A DNA stretch of 64,000 nucleotides from Hydrogenophaga borbori (GTDB lineage Bacteria; Pseudomonadota; Gammaproteobacteria; Burkholderiales; Burkholderiaceae_C): assembly GCF_003417535.1 (NCBI RefSeq), contig NZ_QVLS01000005.1, forward strand, positions 7,501 through 71,500, written 5' to 3'. Position 1 is the first letter of the stretch, and every line of letters begins with the position of its first letter. Of the stretch, positions 38,053-50,611 are shown piece after piece. Position numbers and translations under genes: made by a program. Below the pieces are notes generated by a model that worked only from the letters and a program-made list of their open reading frames with translations, ran no database searches and had not been told where the DNA came from.

Positions 38053-38673
38053 ATGCAGGACGCGCTGAACCACCTGGGCACCCCCGAGCTGCTGGCGCTG
38101 GCCGCCGCGCTCGGCTGGGCCAGTGGTCTGCGCCTGTACCTGGTGGTCTTTCTCACCGGCCTGGCGGGCTGGATCGGCTGGCTGGAGCTGCCGCCCGGCC
38201 TGCAGGTGCTGCAGCACCCCGCGCTGCTGGGCGCCAGCGGCTTCATGCTCTTCATCGAGTTCTTCGCCGACAAGATCCCCTGGGTCGACTCCCTCTGGGA
38301 CCTGGTCAACAGCGTGATCCGCGTGCCGGCCGGCGCCGCGCTCGCCGCCGGCGCGCTGGGCGCCGACAGCGCCACCCTGGCGCTGATGGCCGCGCTGCTG
38401 GGCGGCACCCTGGCGGCCACCAGCCAGGCCGCCAAGACCAGCGCGCGCGCGGCCGCCAACGCCTCGCCCGAGCCCTTCACCAACCTGGGCCTGAGCCTGC
38501 TCGAAGACGGCCTGGTGGTGGCCGCGCTGTGGCTGGCCACGAACCACCCCCTGGTGTTTGCGGTCCTGCTGGTGGTTATCGTGCTGGCCATGTGGTGGAT
38601 CACGTGGACGCTGTTCCGTTTCCTGCGCGCCGTCTGGCGCCGCGCGCTGGGGCGGGCTCAAGAACCGGTATGA
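38053..38673 (+). CDS. DUF4126 domain-containing membrane protein
   Basis: 206 residues, four to five hydrophobic helices (about 15-45, 58-75, 92-125, 150-185). The segments WASGLRLYLVVFLTGLAG, GFMLFIEFFADKIPWVDSLWD and AATSQAAKTSARAAANASPEPFTN are characteristic of DUF4126. Function unknown, inner membrane. Its TGA overlaps the bioA ATG (ATGA), so it is translationally coupled to the biotin genes, which hints at a link that is not established. Confidence 0.88.
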   Translation: MQDALNHLGTPELLALAAALGWASGLRLYLVVFLTGLAGWIGWLELPPGLQVLQHPALLGASGFMLFIEFFADKIPWVDSLWDLVNSVIRVPAGAALAAGALGADSATLALMAALLGGTLAATSQAAKTSARAAANASPEPFTNLGLSLLEDGLVVAALWLATNHPLVFAVLLVVIVLAMWWITWTLFRFLRAVWRRALGRAQEPV

Positions 38674-39975
38674 CGAACAACGGATCGCTCATGCCCGAGC
38701 TGGCCGCGCGCAGCCTGGCGCGCGTCTGGCACCCCTGCACCTCGATGGCGCGCGCCGCGCAGCGCCCGCCGCTGCCCCTGGCGCGCGGCGAAGGCCCCTG
38801 GCTGTTCGACAGCGAGGGCCGGCGCTACTTCGACGCCATCTCCTCCTGGTGGGTCAACCTGTTCGGCCACAGCGACGAGGGCCTGCGCGCGGCCATCACC
38901 GCGCAGCTGAACACGCTGCCGCACGCCATGCTGGCGGGCTGCACGCACGAGCCCGTGGTGCGCCTGGCCGAGCGCCTGTGCGCGCGCACCGGCGGCGCGC
39001 TGGCGCACGCCTCTTTCGGCAGCGACGGGGCGAGCGCGGTCGAGATCGCGCTCAAGCAGAGCTTTCACGCCTGGCGCAACCAGGGCCGCGCGGGCAAGCG
39101 CGGCTTTGTCGCCCTGCGCGGCGGCTACCACGGCGAGACCCTGGGCGCGCTCTCGGTGACCGACGTGGCCATCTTCCGCGACGCCTACGACCCGCTGCTG
39201 ATGCGCAGCCGCCTGGTGGACGCGCCCGACAGCCGCCTCGGCAACCAAGACCAGGCGCTGGCCGCGCTGGCCGCGCTGCTGGCGAGCGAGGCCGACCAAC
39301 TGGCCGCCGTGCTGATCGAACCGCTGGTGCAGGGCGCCGCCGGCATGGTGATGCATTCGCCGGACTACCTGCGCGAGCTGCGCCGCTTGTGCACGGCGCA
39401 CGGCGTGCACCTGATCGCCGACGAGATCGCCGTCGGCTGCGGGCGCACCGGGCGCTTCTTCGCCTGGTCGCACACCGAGCCGGCCGGCCCGGCCGACTGG
39501 CCCGACTTCCTGCTGCTGTCCAAGGGCATCACCGGCGGCACCCTGCCGCTGTCGGTGGTGCTCGGCAGCGAGGCCGTGTTCCAGGCGTTCTGGTCCGACG
39601 ACCCCACGCGGGCCTTCCTGCACTCGCATTCCTACACCGGCAACCCGCTGGCCTGCGCGGCCGCCAACGCGGTGCTCGACCGCTTCGACGCCGGCCAGGA
39701 GGCGCGCTGCGCCGAGCAGGCCGCCTGGCTGGCCCAGGCCTTCGCGCCGCTGGCGCAGGACCCTCGCGTGGCGCACCTGCGCCAGCGCGGCACCATCCTG
39801 GCCTTCGACCTGCCGGGCGCGGCGGCCGATGTCGCCGAGCGTTTCCACCTCGCGGGGCGCGCGCACGGGCTGTTGATCCGGCCCATCGGCCGCACGGTCT
39901 ACCTCATGCCGCCGTACCTGGTCGATCCCCCCACCGCGGCCTGGCTGGCCGAGGCCGTCACGGACACGCTGAACG

Positions 39976-39986
<11 letters not shown>
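38670..39986 (+). CDS. bioA: adenosylmethionine--8-amino-7-oxononanoate transaminase
   Basis: PLP enzyme of biotin synthesis converting KAPA to DAPA with SAM as amino donor. 438 residues. BioA hallmarks: VWHPCTSM near the N-terminus, YFDAISSWWVNLFGHS, ALRGGYHGETLGALSVTD, DEIAVGCGRTGRFFA (PLP Asp) and Lys in LLLSKGITGGTLPLS, with HSHSYTGNPLACAAA after. The ATG overlaps the DUF4126 stop. Order bioA-bioF-bioD; bioB and bioC are not in the window. Confidence 0.97.
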
Positions 39987-43929
<3,943 letters not shown>

Positions 43930-44009
43930 GGCCCCACGCCGCGCGCGGCGCGGCATCGCCGCTCCCGAGGGGCGCGAGTCGCCCTGGGACGACCCGGCGG
44001 CGTCTCCCC

Positions 44010-44015
44010 TAGCAT
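44010..44015 (+). promoter_or_regulatory. candidate -10 element upstream of ghrA
   Basis: TAGCAT lies 8 nt before the ghrA ATG, within the 93-nt gap after liuD; the rest of that gap is a GC-rich run (43930-44005) without coding signal. If used, the transcript would be nearly leaderless. No -35 recognised. Confidence 0.3.
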
Positions 44016-44022
44016 TCACACC

Positions 44023-44943
44023 ATGCACATCACCGTCTGCCTCAGCCAACAGAAGCCCGAACCCTGGCAGGAGGGCCTGCAGGCCGCGCTGCCCGATGCC
44101 ACCGTCAGCGTCTGGCAGCCCGGCGCCGCCGCCGCCGACTACGCGGTGGTCTGGGCGCCGCCCCAGGCCTTCTTCGACGAGCAGCCGGGCCTGAAGGCCG
44201 CGTTCAACACCGGCGCCGGCGTGGACGCCCTGCTGGGCCTGCGCGTCGCCCCGTCCACGCGCCTCGTGCGGCTCGACGACGCCGGCATGTCGGTGCAGAT
44301 GGCCGAGTTCGCCTGCCACGCGGTGATCCGCCACTTCCGTGAACTGGACGCCTACGAGGCCGACGTGCGAGAGGGCCGCTGGAGCTACCGCAAGCCGCGC
44401 GCCCGCGCCGACTTCCCGGTCGGCGTGATGGGCCTGGGCGTGCTCGGCGAGCGCGTGGCGCGCGCGCTCACGGTGTTCGACTTTCCCGTGCACGGCTGGA
44501 GCCGCTCGCCCAAAACGATCGACGGCGTGCGCTGCCACGCGGGCGAGGCGCAGCTCGACACCTTCCTGTCGAGTTGCCGCGTGCTCGTCAACCTGCTGCC
44601 GCTCACGCCCCAGACGCAGGACATCCTGAACCGCCGCACCCTGGGCCTGCTGCGGCCCGGCGGCTACCTCGTCAACCTCGCGCGCGGCGCCCACCTGGTG
44701 GACGAGGACCTGCTGGCCCTGCTCGACAGCGGTCACCTGGCCGGCGCCGCCCTCGACGTCTTTCGCACCGAACCCCTGCCCGCCGGGCATGGTTTCTGGA
44801 ACCACCCGAAAATCACGCTCACGCCGCACACATCGGCCCGCACCCTGCGCGAAGAAAGCATCGCGCAGATCGCGCGCAAGATCGCCGCGCTGCAACGCGG
44901 CGAACCCGTGGCGGGCGAGGTGGACCGCCAGCGCGGTTATTGA
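44023..44943 (+). CDS. ghrA: glyoxylate/hydroxypyruvate reductase A
   Basis: 306 residues of the D-2-hydroxyacid dehydrogenase family. The N-domain starts MHITVCLSQQKPEPW and contains FNTGAGVDALLGL, as in GhrA. The NAD(P) Rossmann motif is VGVMGLGVLGERVA; the catalytic Arg/Glu/His are in VNLARGAHLVDEDLL, DVFRTEPLPAGH and LTPHTSA. Reduces glyoxylate and hydroxypyruvate. It sits between liuD and liuE without obvious pathway reason. Confidence 0.92.
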   Translation: MHITVCLSQQKPEPWQEGLQAALPDATVSVWQPGAAAADYAVVWAPPQAFFDEQPGLKAAFNTGAGVDALLGLRVAPSTRLVRLDDAGMSVQMAEFACHAVIRHFRELDAYEADVREGRWSYRKPRARADFPVGVMGLGVLGERVARALTVFDFPVHGWSRSPKTIDGVRCHAGEAQLDTFLSSCRVLVNLLPLTPQTQDILNRRTLGLLRPGGYLVNLARGAHLVDEDLLALLDSGHLAGAALDVFRTEPLPAGHGFWNHPKITLTPHTSARTLREESIAQIARKIAALQRGEPVAGEVDRQRGY

Positions 44944-44954
44944 AAGGACATCCC

Positions 44955-45866
44955 ATGAACAAGCTCCCTGCGCGCGTCAAGCTCGTCGACGTCGGCCCGC
45001 GCGACGGCCTGCAGAACGAGAAGCAGCCCGTGCCCGCCGCGGTCAAGATCGATCTGGTGCACCGCCTGCAGGCCGCCGGCCTGACCGAGATCGAGGTCAC
45101 CAGCTACGTGAGCCCCAAGTGGGTGCCGCAGATGGCCGACAACCACGAGGTCATGCAGGGCATCCAGCGCCGCGCCGGTGTGCGCTACTCGGTGCTGACG
45201 CCCAACCTGAAGGGCTTCGAGGCCGCGCTGGCCGACCGGCCCGACGAAATCGTGGTCTTCGGTGCCGCCAGCGAGGCCTTCAGCCAGAAGAACATCAACT
45301 GCAGCATCGCCGAAAGCATCGAGCGCTTCGCGCCCGTGGTGGCGGCGGCCAAGGCCAAGGGCATCGCCGTGCGCGGCGCCATGAGCTGCACCGTGGGCTG
45401 CCCCTACGAAGGCGAGGTGCCGCCCTCGCGCGTGGACTACCTCGCCGGCCTCATGAAGGGCATCGGCGTGGAGCACGTGGGCGTGGCCGACACCATCGGC
45501 GTGGGCACGCCGAAAAAGGTGCAGGCCGCCTTCGAGGCCACCTTCAAGCACTACGGCGTCGACCAGGTGTCGGGCCACTTCCACGACACCTACGGCCAGG
45601 CCGTGGGCAACACCCTGGCCGCGCTGGAGATGGGGGTGTGGCAGTTCGACGCCTCCGTGGCCGGCCTGGGTGGCTGCCCGTACGCCAAGGGCGCCACCGG
45701 CAACGTCGCCACCGAGGACGTGGTCTACCTGCTGCACGGCATGGGCATCGACACCGGCATCGACCTCGATGCCCTGATCGACGCCGGCGCCTACATCAGC
45801 CAGCAGCTGGGCCGGCCCACCAACTCGCGCGTGGCGCGCGCCGTGCTGGCCAAGCGCCAGGGCTGA
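44955..45866 (+). CDS. liuE: hydroxymethylglutaryl-CoA lyase
   Basis: Cleaves HMG-CoA to acetyl-CoA and acetoacetate, the last leucine-specific step. 303 residues, TIM barrel. VDVGPRDGLQNEKQPV (metal Asp), EVTSYVSPKWVPQMAD, HFHDTYGQAVGN (His ligands) and the HMG-CoA lyase signature with catalytic Cys, SVAGLGGCPYAKGATGN. SD AAAGGA 6 nt upstream of ATG. Cotranscribed with ghrA (11-nt gap) and ybaK-like (4-nt gap). Confidence 0.97.
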   Translation: MNKLPARVKLVDVGPRDGLQNEKQPVPAAVKIDLVHRLQAAGLTEIEVTSYVSPKWVPQMADNHEVMQGIQRRAGVRYSVLTPNLKGFEAALADRPDEIVVFGAASEAFSQKNINCSIAESIERFAPVVAAAKAKGIAVRGAMSCTVGCPYEGEVPPSRVDYLAGLMKGIGVEHVGVADTIGVGTPKKVQAAFEATFKHYGVDQVSGHFHDTYGQAVGNTLAALEMGVWQFDASVAGLGGCPYAKGATGNVATEDVVYLLHGMGIDTGIDLDALIDAGAYISQQLGRPTNSRVARAVLAKRQG

Positions 45867-45870
45867 TCGC

Positions 45871-46467
45871 ATGACACCGGTGTCCGAACTGCAAACCTCT
45901 CCCGCCATCCGCCGCGTGGCCGAGCGCCTGGCCGCGCTGGGCCACGCGCACGCGCCCGTGATGCTCGACGACGCCGCGCGCACCGCGCAGCAGGCGGCCG
46001 ATGCGCTGGGCGTGGCCCTGGGGCAGATCGCCAAGAGCATCATCTTCCGCCGCAAGGGCGACGAACGCGCGGTGCTGGTCATCACCTCCGGCGACCGCCG
46101 CGTGGACGAGAAGCGCGTGCAGGCCCTGGTCTGTGGCGAGGGCCACAAGCTGGGCCGCGCCGACGCCGACTTCGTCAAGGCGCAGACCGGCTTTTCCATC
46201 GGCGGCGTGTCGCCGCTGGCGCACGCCCACGAGCCCGTCACGCTGATCGACCGCGAGCTGTTCCGCTTCGACGTGGTCTGGGCCGCGGCGGGCCACCCGC
46301 ACGCGGTGTTCCCGCTCACGCCGCAGGAGCTGGAGCGCTACACCGGCGCGCCCGTGGCCGACGTGGTCCAGGGTGACGAGGGCCCCCACGCGCCGCCGCT
46401 GCGCGGGTCGCTGCCCACCGCGGGGGCGGGGCCGGCCGGGGGCGGCCCGGCGCCGGATCGCGCATGA
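45871..46467 (+). CDS. YbaK/EbsC family aminoacyl-tRNA deacylase-like protein
   Basis: 198 residues. The YbaK/aaRS-associated domain is seen in LGVALGQIAKSIIFRRKGDERAVLVITSGDRRVDEKRV (catalytic-site Lys), the TGFSIGGVSPLAH loop and LFRFDVVWAAAGHPHAVFPLTPQELERYTG. The last 30 residues are a Gly/Pro/Ala-rich tail not usual for the family. It likely edits misacylated tRNA. The stop overlaps the next ATG (ATGA). Confidence 0.9.
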   Translation: MTPVSELQTSPAIRRVAERLAALGHAHAPVMLDDAARTAQQAADALGVALGQIAKSIIFRRKGDERAVLVITSGDRRVDEKRVQALVCGEGHKLGRADADFVKAQTGFSIGGVSPLAHAHEPVTLIDRELFRFDVVWAAAGHPHAVFPLTPQELERYTGAPVADVVQGDEGPHAPPLRGSLPTAGAGPAGGGPAPDRA

Positions 46468-46688
46468 ACGCGCCCGAGCGCCCCAACTTCAAGCGCGCCC
46501 GCATGCGCCAGCCCGGCGTGGCCGTGCCCTCGCCCTGCCTGAGCGTGTGCCGGCTCGACGAGCACCGAGGCCAGTGCGTGGGCTGCCTGCGCACGCTGGC
46601 CGAGATCGGCGCCTGGAGCCGCATGAGCGACGCCGACAAGCTGGCCGTGTGGGCGCAGCTGGAAACCCGGGAAGTGATCGCTGAATGA
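46464..46688 (+). CDS. DUF1289 domain-containing small protein
   Basis: 74 residues. The DUF1289 core PSPCLSVCRLDEHRGQCVGCLRTLAEIGAW holds four cysteines in a C-x3-C...C-x2-C pattern, probably a metal or Fe-S site. Function unknown; the domain is often encoded near YbaK or isomerase genes. ATGA overlaps at both ends couple it to its neighbours. Confidence 0.88.
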   Translation: MNAPERPNFKRARMRQPGVAVPSPCLSVCRLDEHRGQCVGCLRTLAEIGAWSRMSDADKLAVWAQLETREVIAE

Positions 46689-47356
46689 AAGACATCCAGT
46701 TCTTCTACGACCCGATCTCGCCCTACGCGCACCTGGCCTTCGCGGCGCTGCCGCAGGCGCTCATGGGCCACAGCGTCGTGCTGCACCACCGGCCGGTGCT
46801 GTTCGCCGGCCTGCTCAAGGCGCACGGCCAGCTGGGGCCGGCCGAGATCCCGGCCAAGCGCGACTGGACCTACCGCCAGGTCCAGTGGCTCGCGCACACG
46901 CAGGGCATCCGGCTGGACCTGCCCGCCACCCACCCCTTCAACCCGCTGCCGCTGCTGCGCCTGGGCCTGGCCACCGCCGTGGACGAGGCGCCCGGCGAGA
47001 CCAGCCGCTACGTCACCGAGCTGCTGTTCCAGCACGTGTGGCATGGCGGCGCCGATGCGGCCGATCCGGCGCGCCTGGCCGATCTGCAGGCCCGGCTGCA
47101 AGACCACATGGCCCAGCGCGGCCGGCCCTGGCTGGCGCCCGACAGCGACACCGTGAAGCAGCGGCTGCGCGCCAACGGCGAAGAGGCCCTGGCCCTGGGC
47201 CTGTTCGGCGTGCCCGCCCTGGTGGTGGACGGGCGCCTCTTCTGGGGCTTCGACGCCCTGCCCATGCTCAAGGCCTGGCTGGACGGCGACGCCTGGTTCC
47301 AGGGCGGCGCCTGGGAGGCCGCGGCGCGCACGGCGGTCGGCGTGCAGCGGCGCTGA
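46685..47356 (+). CDS. 2-hydroxychromene-2-carboxylate isomerase (DsbA-like, kappa-GST fold)
   Basis: 223 residues. FFYDPISPYAHLAFAAL carries the Ser-Pro-Tyr motif of HCCA isomerases; the C-terminal GLFGVPALVVDGRLFWGFDALPMLKAWL contains the cis-Pro (GVPA) and substrate loop. Glutathione-dependent isomerisation in naphthalene-type aromatic degradation is the family's named role, but here there are no other aromatic ring-cleavage genes, so the true substrate is open. Last gene of the plus-strand run beginning at liuB. Confidence 0.9.
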   Translation: MKDIQFFYDPISPYAHLAFAALPQALMGHSVVLHHRPVLFAGLLKAHGQLGPAEIPAKRDWTYRQVQWLAHTQGIRLDLPATHPFNPLPLLRLGLATAVDEAPGETSRYVTELLFQHVWHGGADAADPARLADLQARLQDHMAQRGRPWLAPDSDTVKQRLRANGEEALALGLFGVPALVVDGRLFWGFDALPMLKAWLDGDAWFQGGAWEAAARTAVGVQRR

Positions 47357-47371
47357 ACGCGGGGCGCGGGC

Positions 47372-48667
47372 TCAGCGCCGCGCCTTCATCAGGTGCTTGG
47401 CCAGCGCGTGGTACGCCGGCAGCGAGTTCGGGTCGTTGGCCGCGTTGCCGGCCGTGGGGTGCGAGGCGAAGCGCGCGATCACCATCTCCGCCTTCGGGTC
47501 GATGTACAGCGCCTGGCCGTGCACGCCGCGGGCCATGTAGGCGCCGTGTTCGTTGTGCGTCACCCACCACATGTTGCGGTAGCTCCAGCCCTTGAGCAGG
47601 GCGTAGCCGGCCTTCTCGAAATCGGCCTTGGAGCCGCCGCGCCGGATGTCGGCGATGGCCGCGCGCGGAAGGATCTGCTCGCGGCCCAGGCGGCCGTTGT
47701 GGCGCAGCAGCTCGCCCACGCGCGCGAGGTCGCGCAGGCCGGCGTTGAGGCCGCCGCCCGCGAAGGGCGTGCCGATCGAGTCGACCGTGAAGTAGGCGTC
47801 CTGCTCGGCGCCGATGCGCCGCCACAGGCGCTGTGACAGCAGCTCGGCCACCGACTGGCCGCTGACCCGCGCGATCACCCAGCCCAGCGCGTCGCTGTTG
47901 GCGGTCTTGTAGCCGAAGGCCTCGCCGTGGCGGCCCTGGGGCTGCACCGTCTGCAGGTACTCGAAGTAGCTGCGCGGGCCCTGGTAGCCGGCGGGCTTGG
48001 GCAGGGGGCTGCCCGCCTGCGCGTGCTGCCAGACGTCGGCCTGGGGGTCGGCGTAGTCCTCGCTGAAGCGGATGCCGGTGGTCATGTCCAGCAACTGGCG
48101 CACGGTGGCGCTGCCGAAGGCCGAGGCCGCGAGCTCGGGCACGTAGTGGTCCACGCGCCGGTCCGGGTCCAGCCGGCTTTCGGCCACCAGCACCGCACCC
48201 AGCAGGCCGGTGAAGGATTTGGTGACCGACATCAGGCCGTGCTGGCCTTCTTCGGTGAGCGCGCCGAAGTAGCGCTCGTAGACGATGCGGCCACGGTGCA
48301 TCACCACGATGCCGTCGGTGTAGTTGAGCGCCAGCGACTGCGCCCAGGTGATGGGCTCGCCGCCGCCCAGCGGGGTGAAGCGCAGGCCGTCGATGTCGCC
48401 GCGCTCGGCGCGCGGCAGCGGCCGCGGTGCGCCCAGGCCGCGCGAGACCTGCACCGTGGGCATGAGCTCGCGGAAGTGCGCCACGGTCCAGCGCCAGGCC
48501 GGAAAGTCGGCGTAGCTGCCGTCGGCGAAGCGGATGGTGCGCTCGGCGGGCGGTGGCGCGCCCTTCATCCAGCCCAGGCGGGCGGGGTCGCTGGCCTCGG
48601 CGTCGGGGGGCGCGGCGGGTGCGGGCAGGGCCGTGAGCAGGGACAGGGACAGCAGCAGGGATCGCAT
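47372..48667 (-). CDS. serine hydrolase, beta-lactamase/class C esterase family
   Basis: 431 residues. N-terminal signal peptide MRSLLLSLSLLTALPAPAA suggests export. Active-site SxxK is Ser147-Val-Thr-Lys150 in GLMSVTKSFTG; the Tyr motif is likely in FGYKTANSDALGW and the third motif in ARGVHGQALYIDP (HxG). This suits EstB-like esterases or DD-peptidase-like hydrolases more than true beta-lactamases. SD GGAGGAA 8 nt upstream of ATG 48667 fixes the start, rejecting one 17 codons upstream. Monocistronic. Confidence 0.9.
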   Translation of the reverse strand: MRSLLLSLSLLTALPAPAAPPDAEASDPARLGWMKGAPPPAERTIRFADGSYADFPAWRWTVAHFRELMPTVQVSRGLGAPRPLPRAERGDIDGLRFTPLGGGEPITWAQSLALNYTDGIVVMHRGRIVYERYFGALTEEGQHGLMSVTKSFTGLLGAVLVAESRLDPDRRVDHYVPELAASAFGSATVRQLLDMTTGIRFSEDYADPQADVWQHAQAGSPLPKPAGYQGPRSYFEYLQTVQPQGRHGEAFGYKTANSDALGWVIARVSGQSVAELLSQRLWRRIGAEQDAYFTVDSIGTPFAGGGLNAGLRDLARVGELLRHNGRLGREQILPRAAIADIRRGGSKADFEKAGYALLKGWSYRNMWWVTHNEHGAYMARGVHGQALYIDPKAEMVIARFASHPTAGNAANDPNSLPAYHALAKHLMKARR

Positions 48668-48724
48668 GGGGTGTTCCTCCGGGCGGTCCAGTAGACGGCG
48701 CCCCTGCGCGAGCGTCAAGACGGC

Positions 48725-49849
48725 TCAGCCGCCGAAGGCCTCGGCCAGCGTCAGCACGCGGCCGGTCTGCGCCGCCTCGTAGCCCTTGAGCGCCGCCACC
48801 CGCGCGCGAAACGCCGGCGAGCGCAGCACCGCCAGCACCGGTCGCAGGCCGGGGCGCTGCGAGGCGTCGGCCGGCACCGCGAAGAAGTAGCGCTCGCGCA
48901 GCAGCGGGATGAAGTGCAGGCCGAAGCGGTGCGCCGCCGTCTGCACGCCGATGCCGGCGTCGGCCATGCCGCTGGCCACGTAGGCGGCCACGGCCGCGTG
49001 CGTGAACTCGGTGTTGTCGTAGCCCAGCAGCGCACGCGGCGCGATGCCCTGGCGCTGCAGCAGCAGCTCGATCAGCACGCGCGTGCCCGAGCCTTCGGGC
49101 CGGTTCACGAAGCGCAGGCCGGGCCGCGCCAGGTCTTGCAGGCCGCGCAGGCCCAGCGGGTTGCCGGGCGCCACGAACAGGCCCTGCGTGCGCACGGCCA
49201 GGTGCACCAGGCGGTGCTGCTCGGGCCGCAGCCAGGCCAGGTAGCGCTGCGCGGCCGCCGCTTCGAATTCACCCAGCGGCACATGAAAGCCGGCCAGGTC
49301 GCACTCGCCGTGCGCCAGCGCGGCCACGGCCTCCAGGCTGGAGCGGTAGCGCAGCTCCACCGGCACCTGGCGCGCCGCCAGCTGCTCGCGCAGCGCGGCC
49401 ACCGCGAAGCCGTGACTGGCGTGCAGGCGCGCCACGGCGAGGGCGTGCGGCCGCACGCGGCCCAGCTCGCCTTCGAGCTCCGAGGCCAGGGACTCCAGCA
49501 GCGGCTGCAGGCGCGCGCCGATGCGCGCGTCGGCCCACACCAGCTTCTCGCCGAGCCCGGTCAAGGCCGAGCCGCGTCCGCGCCCGCGCAGCAGCAGCGG
49601 TTCGCCGAACAGGGCCTCGGCCTGGCGCAGCAGGCCCCAGGCGTGCCGGTAGGACAGCCCGGCCTCGCGCCCGGCCTGGGCGATGCTGCCGGTGGCCTGC
49701 ACCGTGGCCAGCAGTTCGAGCAGGGGGGTGGCGTCGAGCGGGGCATCGTCCGCGCGGCCCACGCGCCAGCGGGGTTGCAGGCTCACGCGCAGCGGTGCGG
49801 ACGGGGGGCGGGAGGCCATGGCGCGGTGGCTATGTGAATGGCCGGACAT
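48725..49849 (-). CDS. ModE-like/LysR-type regulator with periplasmic-binding-like domain
   Basis: 374 residues. N-terminal ModE/LysR-type winged helix (LLELLATVQATGSIAQAGREAGLSYRHAWGLLRQAEALFGEPLLLRGRGRGSALTGLGEKLV), then a type 2 periplasmic-binding-like domain (about 110-340, FAVAALREQLAARQVPVELRYRSSLEAVAALAHGECDLAGFHVP...GSGTRVLIELLL). Regulators of this build stand next to NAD-linked formate dehydrogenase operons in betaproteobacteria. Here it is divergent, but 5 kb away from the fdh genes, with an unrelated unit in between. Start MSGHSHSHRAM or MASRPPS (49819); no clear SD for the first. Confidence 0.88.
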   Translation of the reverse strand: MSGHSHSHRAMASRPPSAPLRVSLQPRWRVGRADDAPLDATPLLELLATVQATGSIAQAGREAGLSYRHAWGLLRQAEALFGEPLLLRGRGRGSALTGLGEKLVWADARIGARLQPLLESLASELEGELGRVRPHALAVARLHASHGFAVAALREQLAARQVPVELRYRSSLEAVAALAHGECDLAGFHVPLGEFEAAAAQRYLAWLRPEQHRLVHLAVRTQGLFVAPGNPLGLRGLQDLARPGLRFVNRPEGSGTRVLIELLLQRQGIAPRALLGYDNTEFTHAAVAAYVASGMADAGIGVQTAAHRFGLHFIPLLRERYFFAVPADASQRPGLRPVLAVLRSPAFRARVAALKGYEAAQTGRVLTLAEAFGG

Positions 49850-49855
49850 ATTAAG
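49846..49855 (+). repeat. left copy of a 10-bp direct repeat (ACATATTAAG)
   Basis: ACATATTAAG overlaps the presumed start codon of the formate dehydrogenase regulator (read on the minus strand). An identical copy in the same orientation lies at 54784-54793, just before the fdh genes, so the pair brackets the intervening 4.9 kb. AT-rich 10-mers are rare in this GC-rich sequence. Confidence 0.65.
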
Positions 49856-49932
49856 CGAGCGGCCGCGCGCTGGCCGATCGAGCGGTGCGGTGGCTGGGTC
49901 CTGTCCGTTTCCTGACGTGATGAATTGGTAGA

Positions 49933-49960
49933 GAACCAGCATCGGCCAAGTGGATACCTA
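49933..49960 (+). promoter_or_regulatory. candidate ECF-sigma-like promoter for the chaperone/effector unit
   Basis: GAACC (49933-49937) and TACCTA (49955-49960) are separated by 17 nt, reminiscent of ECF-type or Hrp-box-like promoters (GGAACC spaced from CCAC in the classical hrp box, which this does not match fully). It lies 94 nt upstream of the first gene of the unit. Weak evidence, given for testing. Confidence 0.25.
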
Positions 49961-50053
49961 AGGTCCGCCTTTTGCATGAATGACGTTCAGGCGTTCGCGA
50001 GGATGGGATGGATGGGCCTCGTGAGCGTTTCGGCAACACACAGGACGCCCCGC

Positions 50054-50527
50054 ATGACCGAACCCCCAGCCCCCGAATTGCTCGAGCGCTTGTTGAACGC
50101 GCTGTCCGAGGAACTGCCCGCCGACCGGCCCCTCGCCCTGCCACGGGGCGAGGGGCCGTTTCTCTTCGATTTCGAGATCGCCTCGATGCCCGTGACGCTG
50201 CTCTGCGATCCGCGGCAGGCGCCGGCCAGCCTCACGGTGGCCTGCCCGCTCGGGCCCGTGCCCGAAGGCACCGCCCTGGCCGAGGCCGCGCTGCGCCAGT
50301 TGCTGCGCGTGAGCCAGCTCACGGCCGGCTCGGGCACCGTGGCCGGCTATGAGCCGGGCGATCGCCGCCTGCACCTGCTGCACGTGGTGCCATTGGCCAC
50401 CGCGAGCGCGCGCCTGCTGGTGGCCACCATGACCGGCCTGGCGCACATGGCGCGGCGCTGGCGGGAAGACCACCTGCTGGGCGCCGCGCCCCTGGCCGAC
50501 GGCTTGAGCGCCGGCCTGCGCGCCTGA
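50054..50527 (+). CDS. CesT/Tir-type type III secretion chaperone-like protein
   Basis: 157 residues, acidic N-terminus. Predicted order helix (ELLERLLNALSEEL), strands (FLFDFEIASMPVTLLCDP, SLTVACPLGPV), helix (AEAALRQLLRVSQLT), strands (GTVAGYEPGDRRLHLLHVVPL), helix (LLVATMTGLAHMARRWRED) matches the small dimeric CesT fold. No family signature string is certain, so the call rests on architecture plus position two genes before a very large protein. ATG 50054 has AGGA 8 nt upstream; an in-frame ATG at 49976 and a TTG at 49925 are possible but less likely. Confidence 0.6.
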   Translation: MTEPPAPELLERLLNALSEELPADRPLALPRGEGPFLFDFEIASMPVTLLCDPRQAPASLTVACPLGPVPEGTALAEAALRQLLRVSQLTAGSGTVAGYEPGDRRLHLLHVVPLATASARLLVATMTGLAHMARRWREDHLLGAAPLADGLSAGLRA

Positions 50528-50611
50528 GCGGCGCGGGCCCTGCGCGCCCCAGCCGGCCTGTGTTCCCTATGTGCTTCGGCGCCGGCTCGGCCGGCAGGAG
50601 GGCGCTCGCCC

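Noticed and set aside
47372-48667. True class C beta-lactamase (antibiotic resistance)
   Set aside because: SxxK is present, but the Tyr motif is not the canonical YxN and the overall pattern is closer to esterase/peptidase-like serine hydrolases, so resistance is not claimed.
49980-50053. Plant-inducible promoter (PIP)/hrpII box before the chaperone-like genes
   Set aside because: Two TTCG tetramers are present but about 30 nt apart rather than the required 15-16, so they do not form a PIP box.
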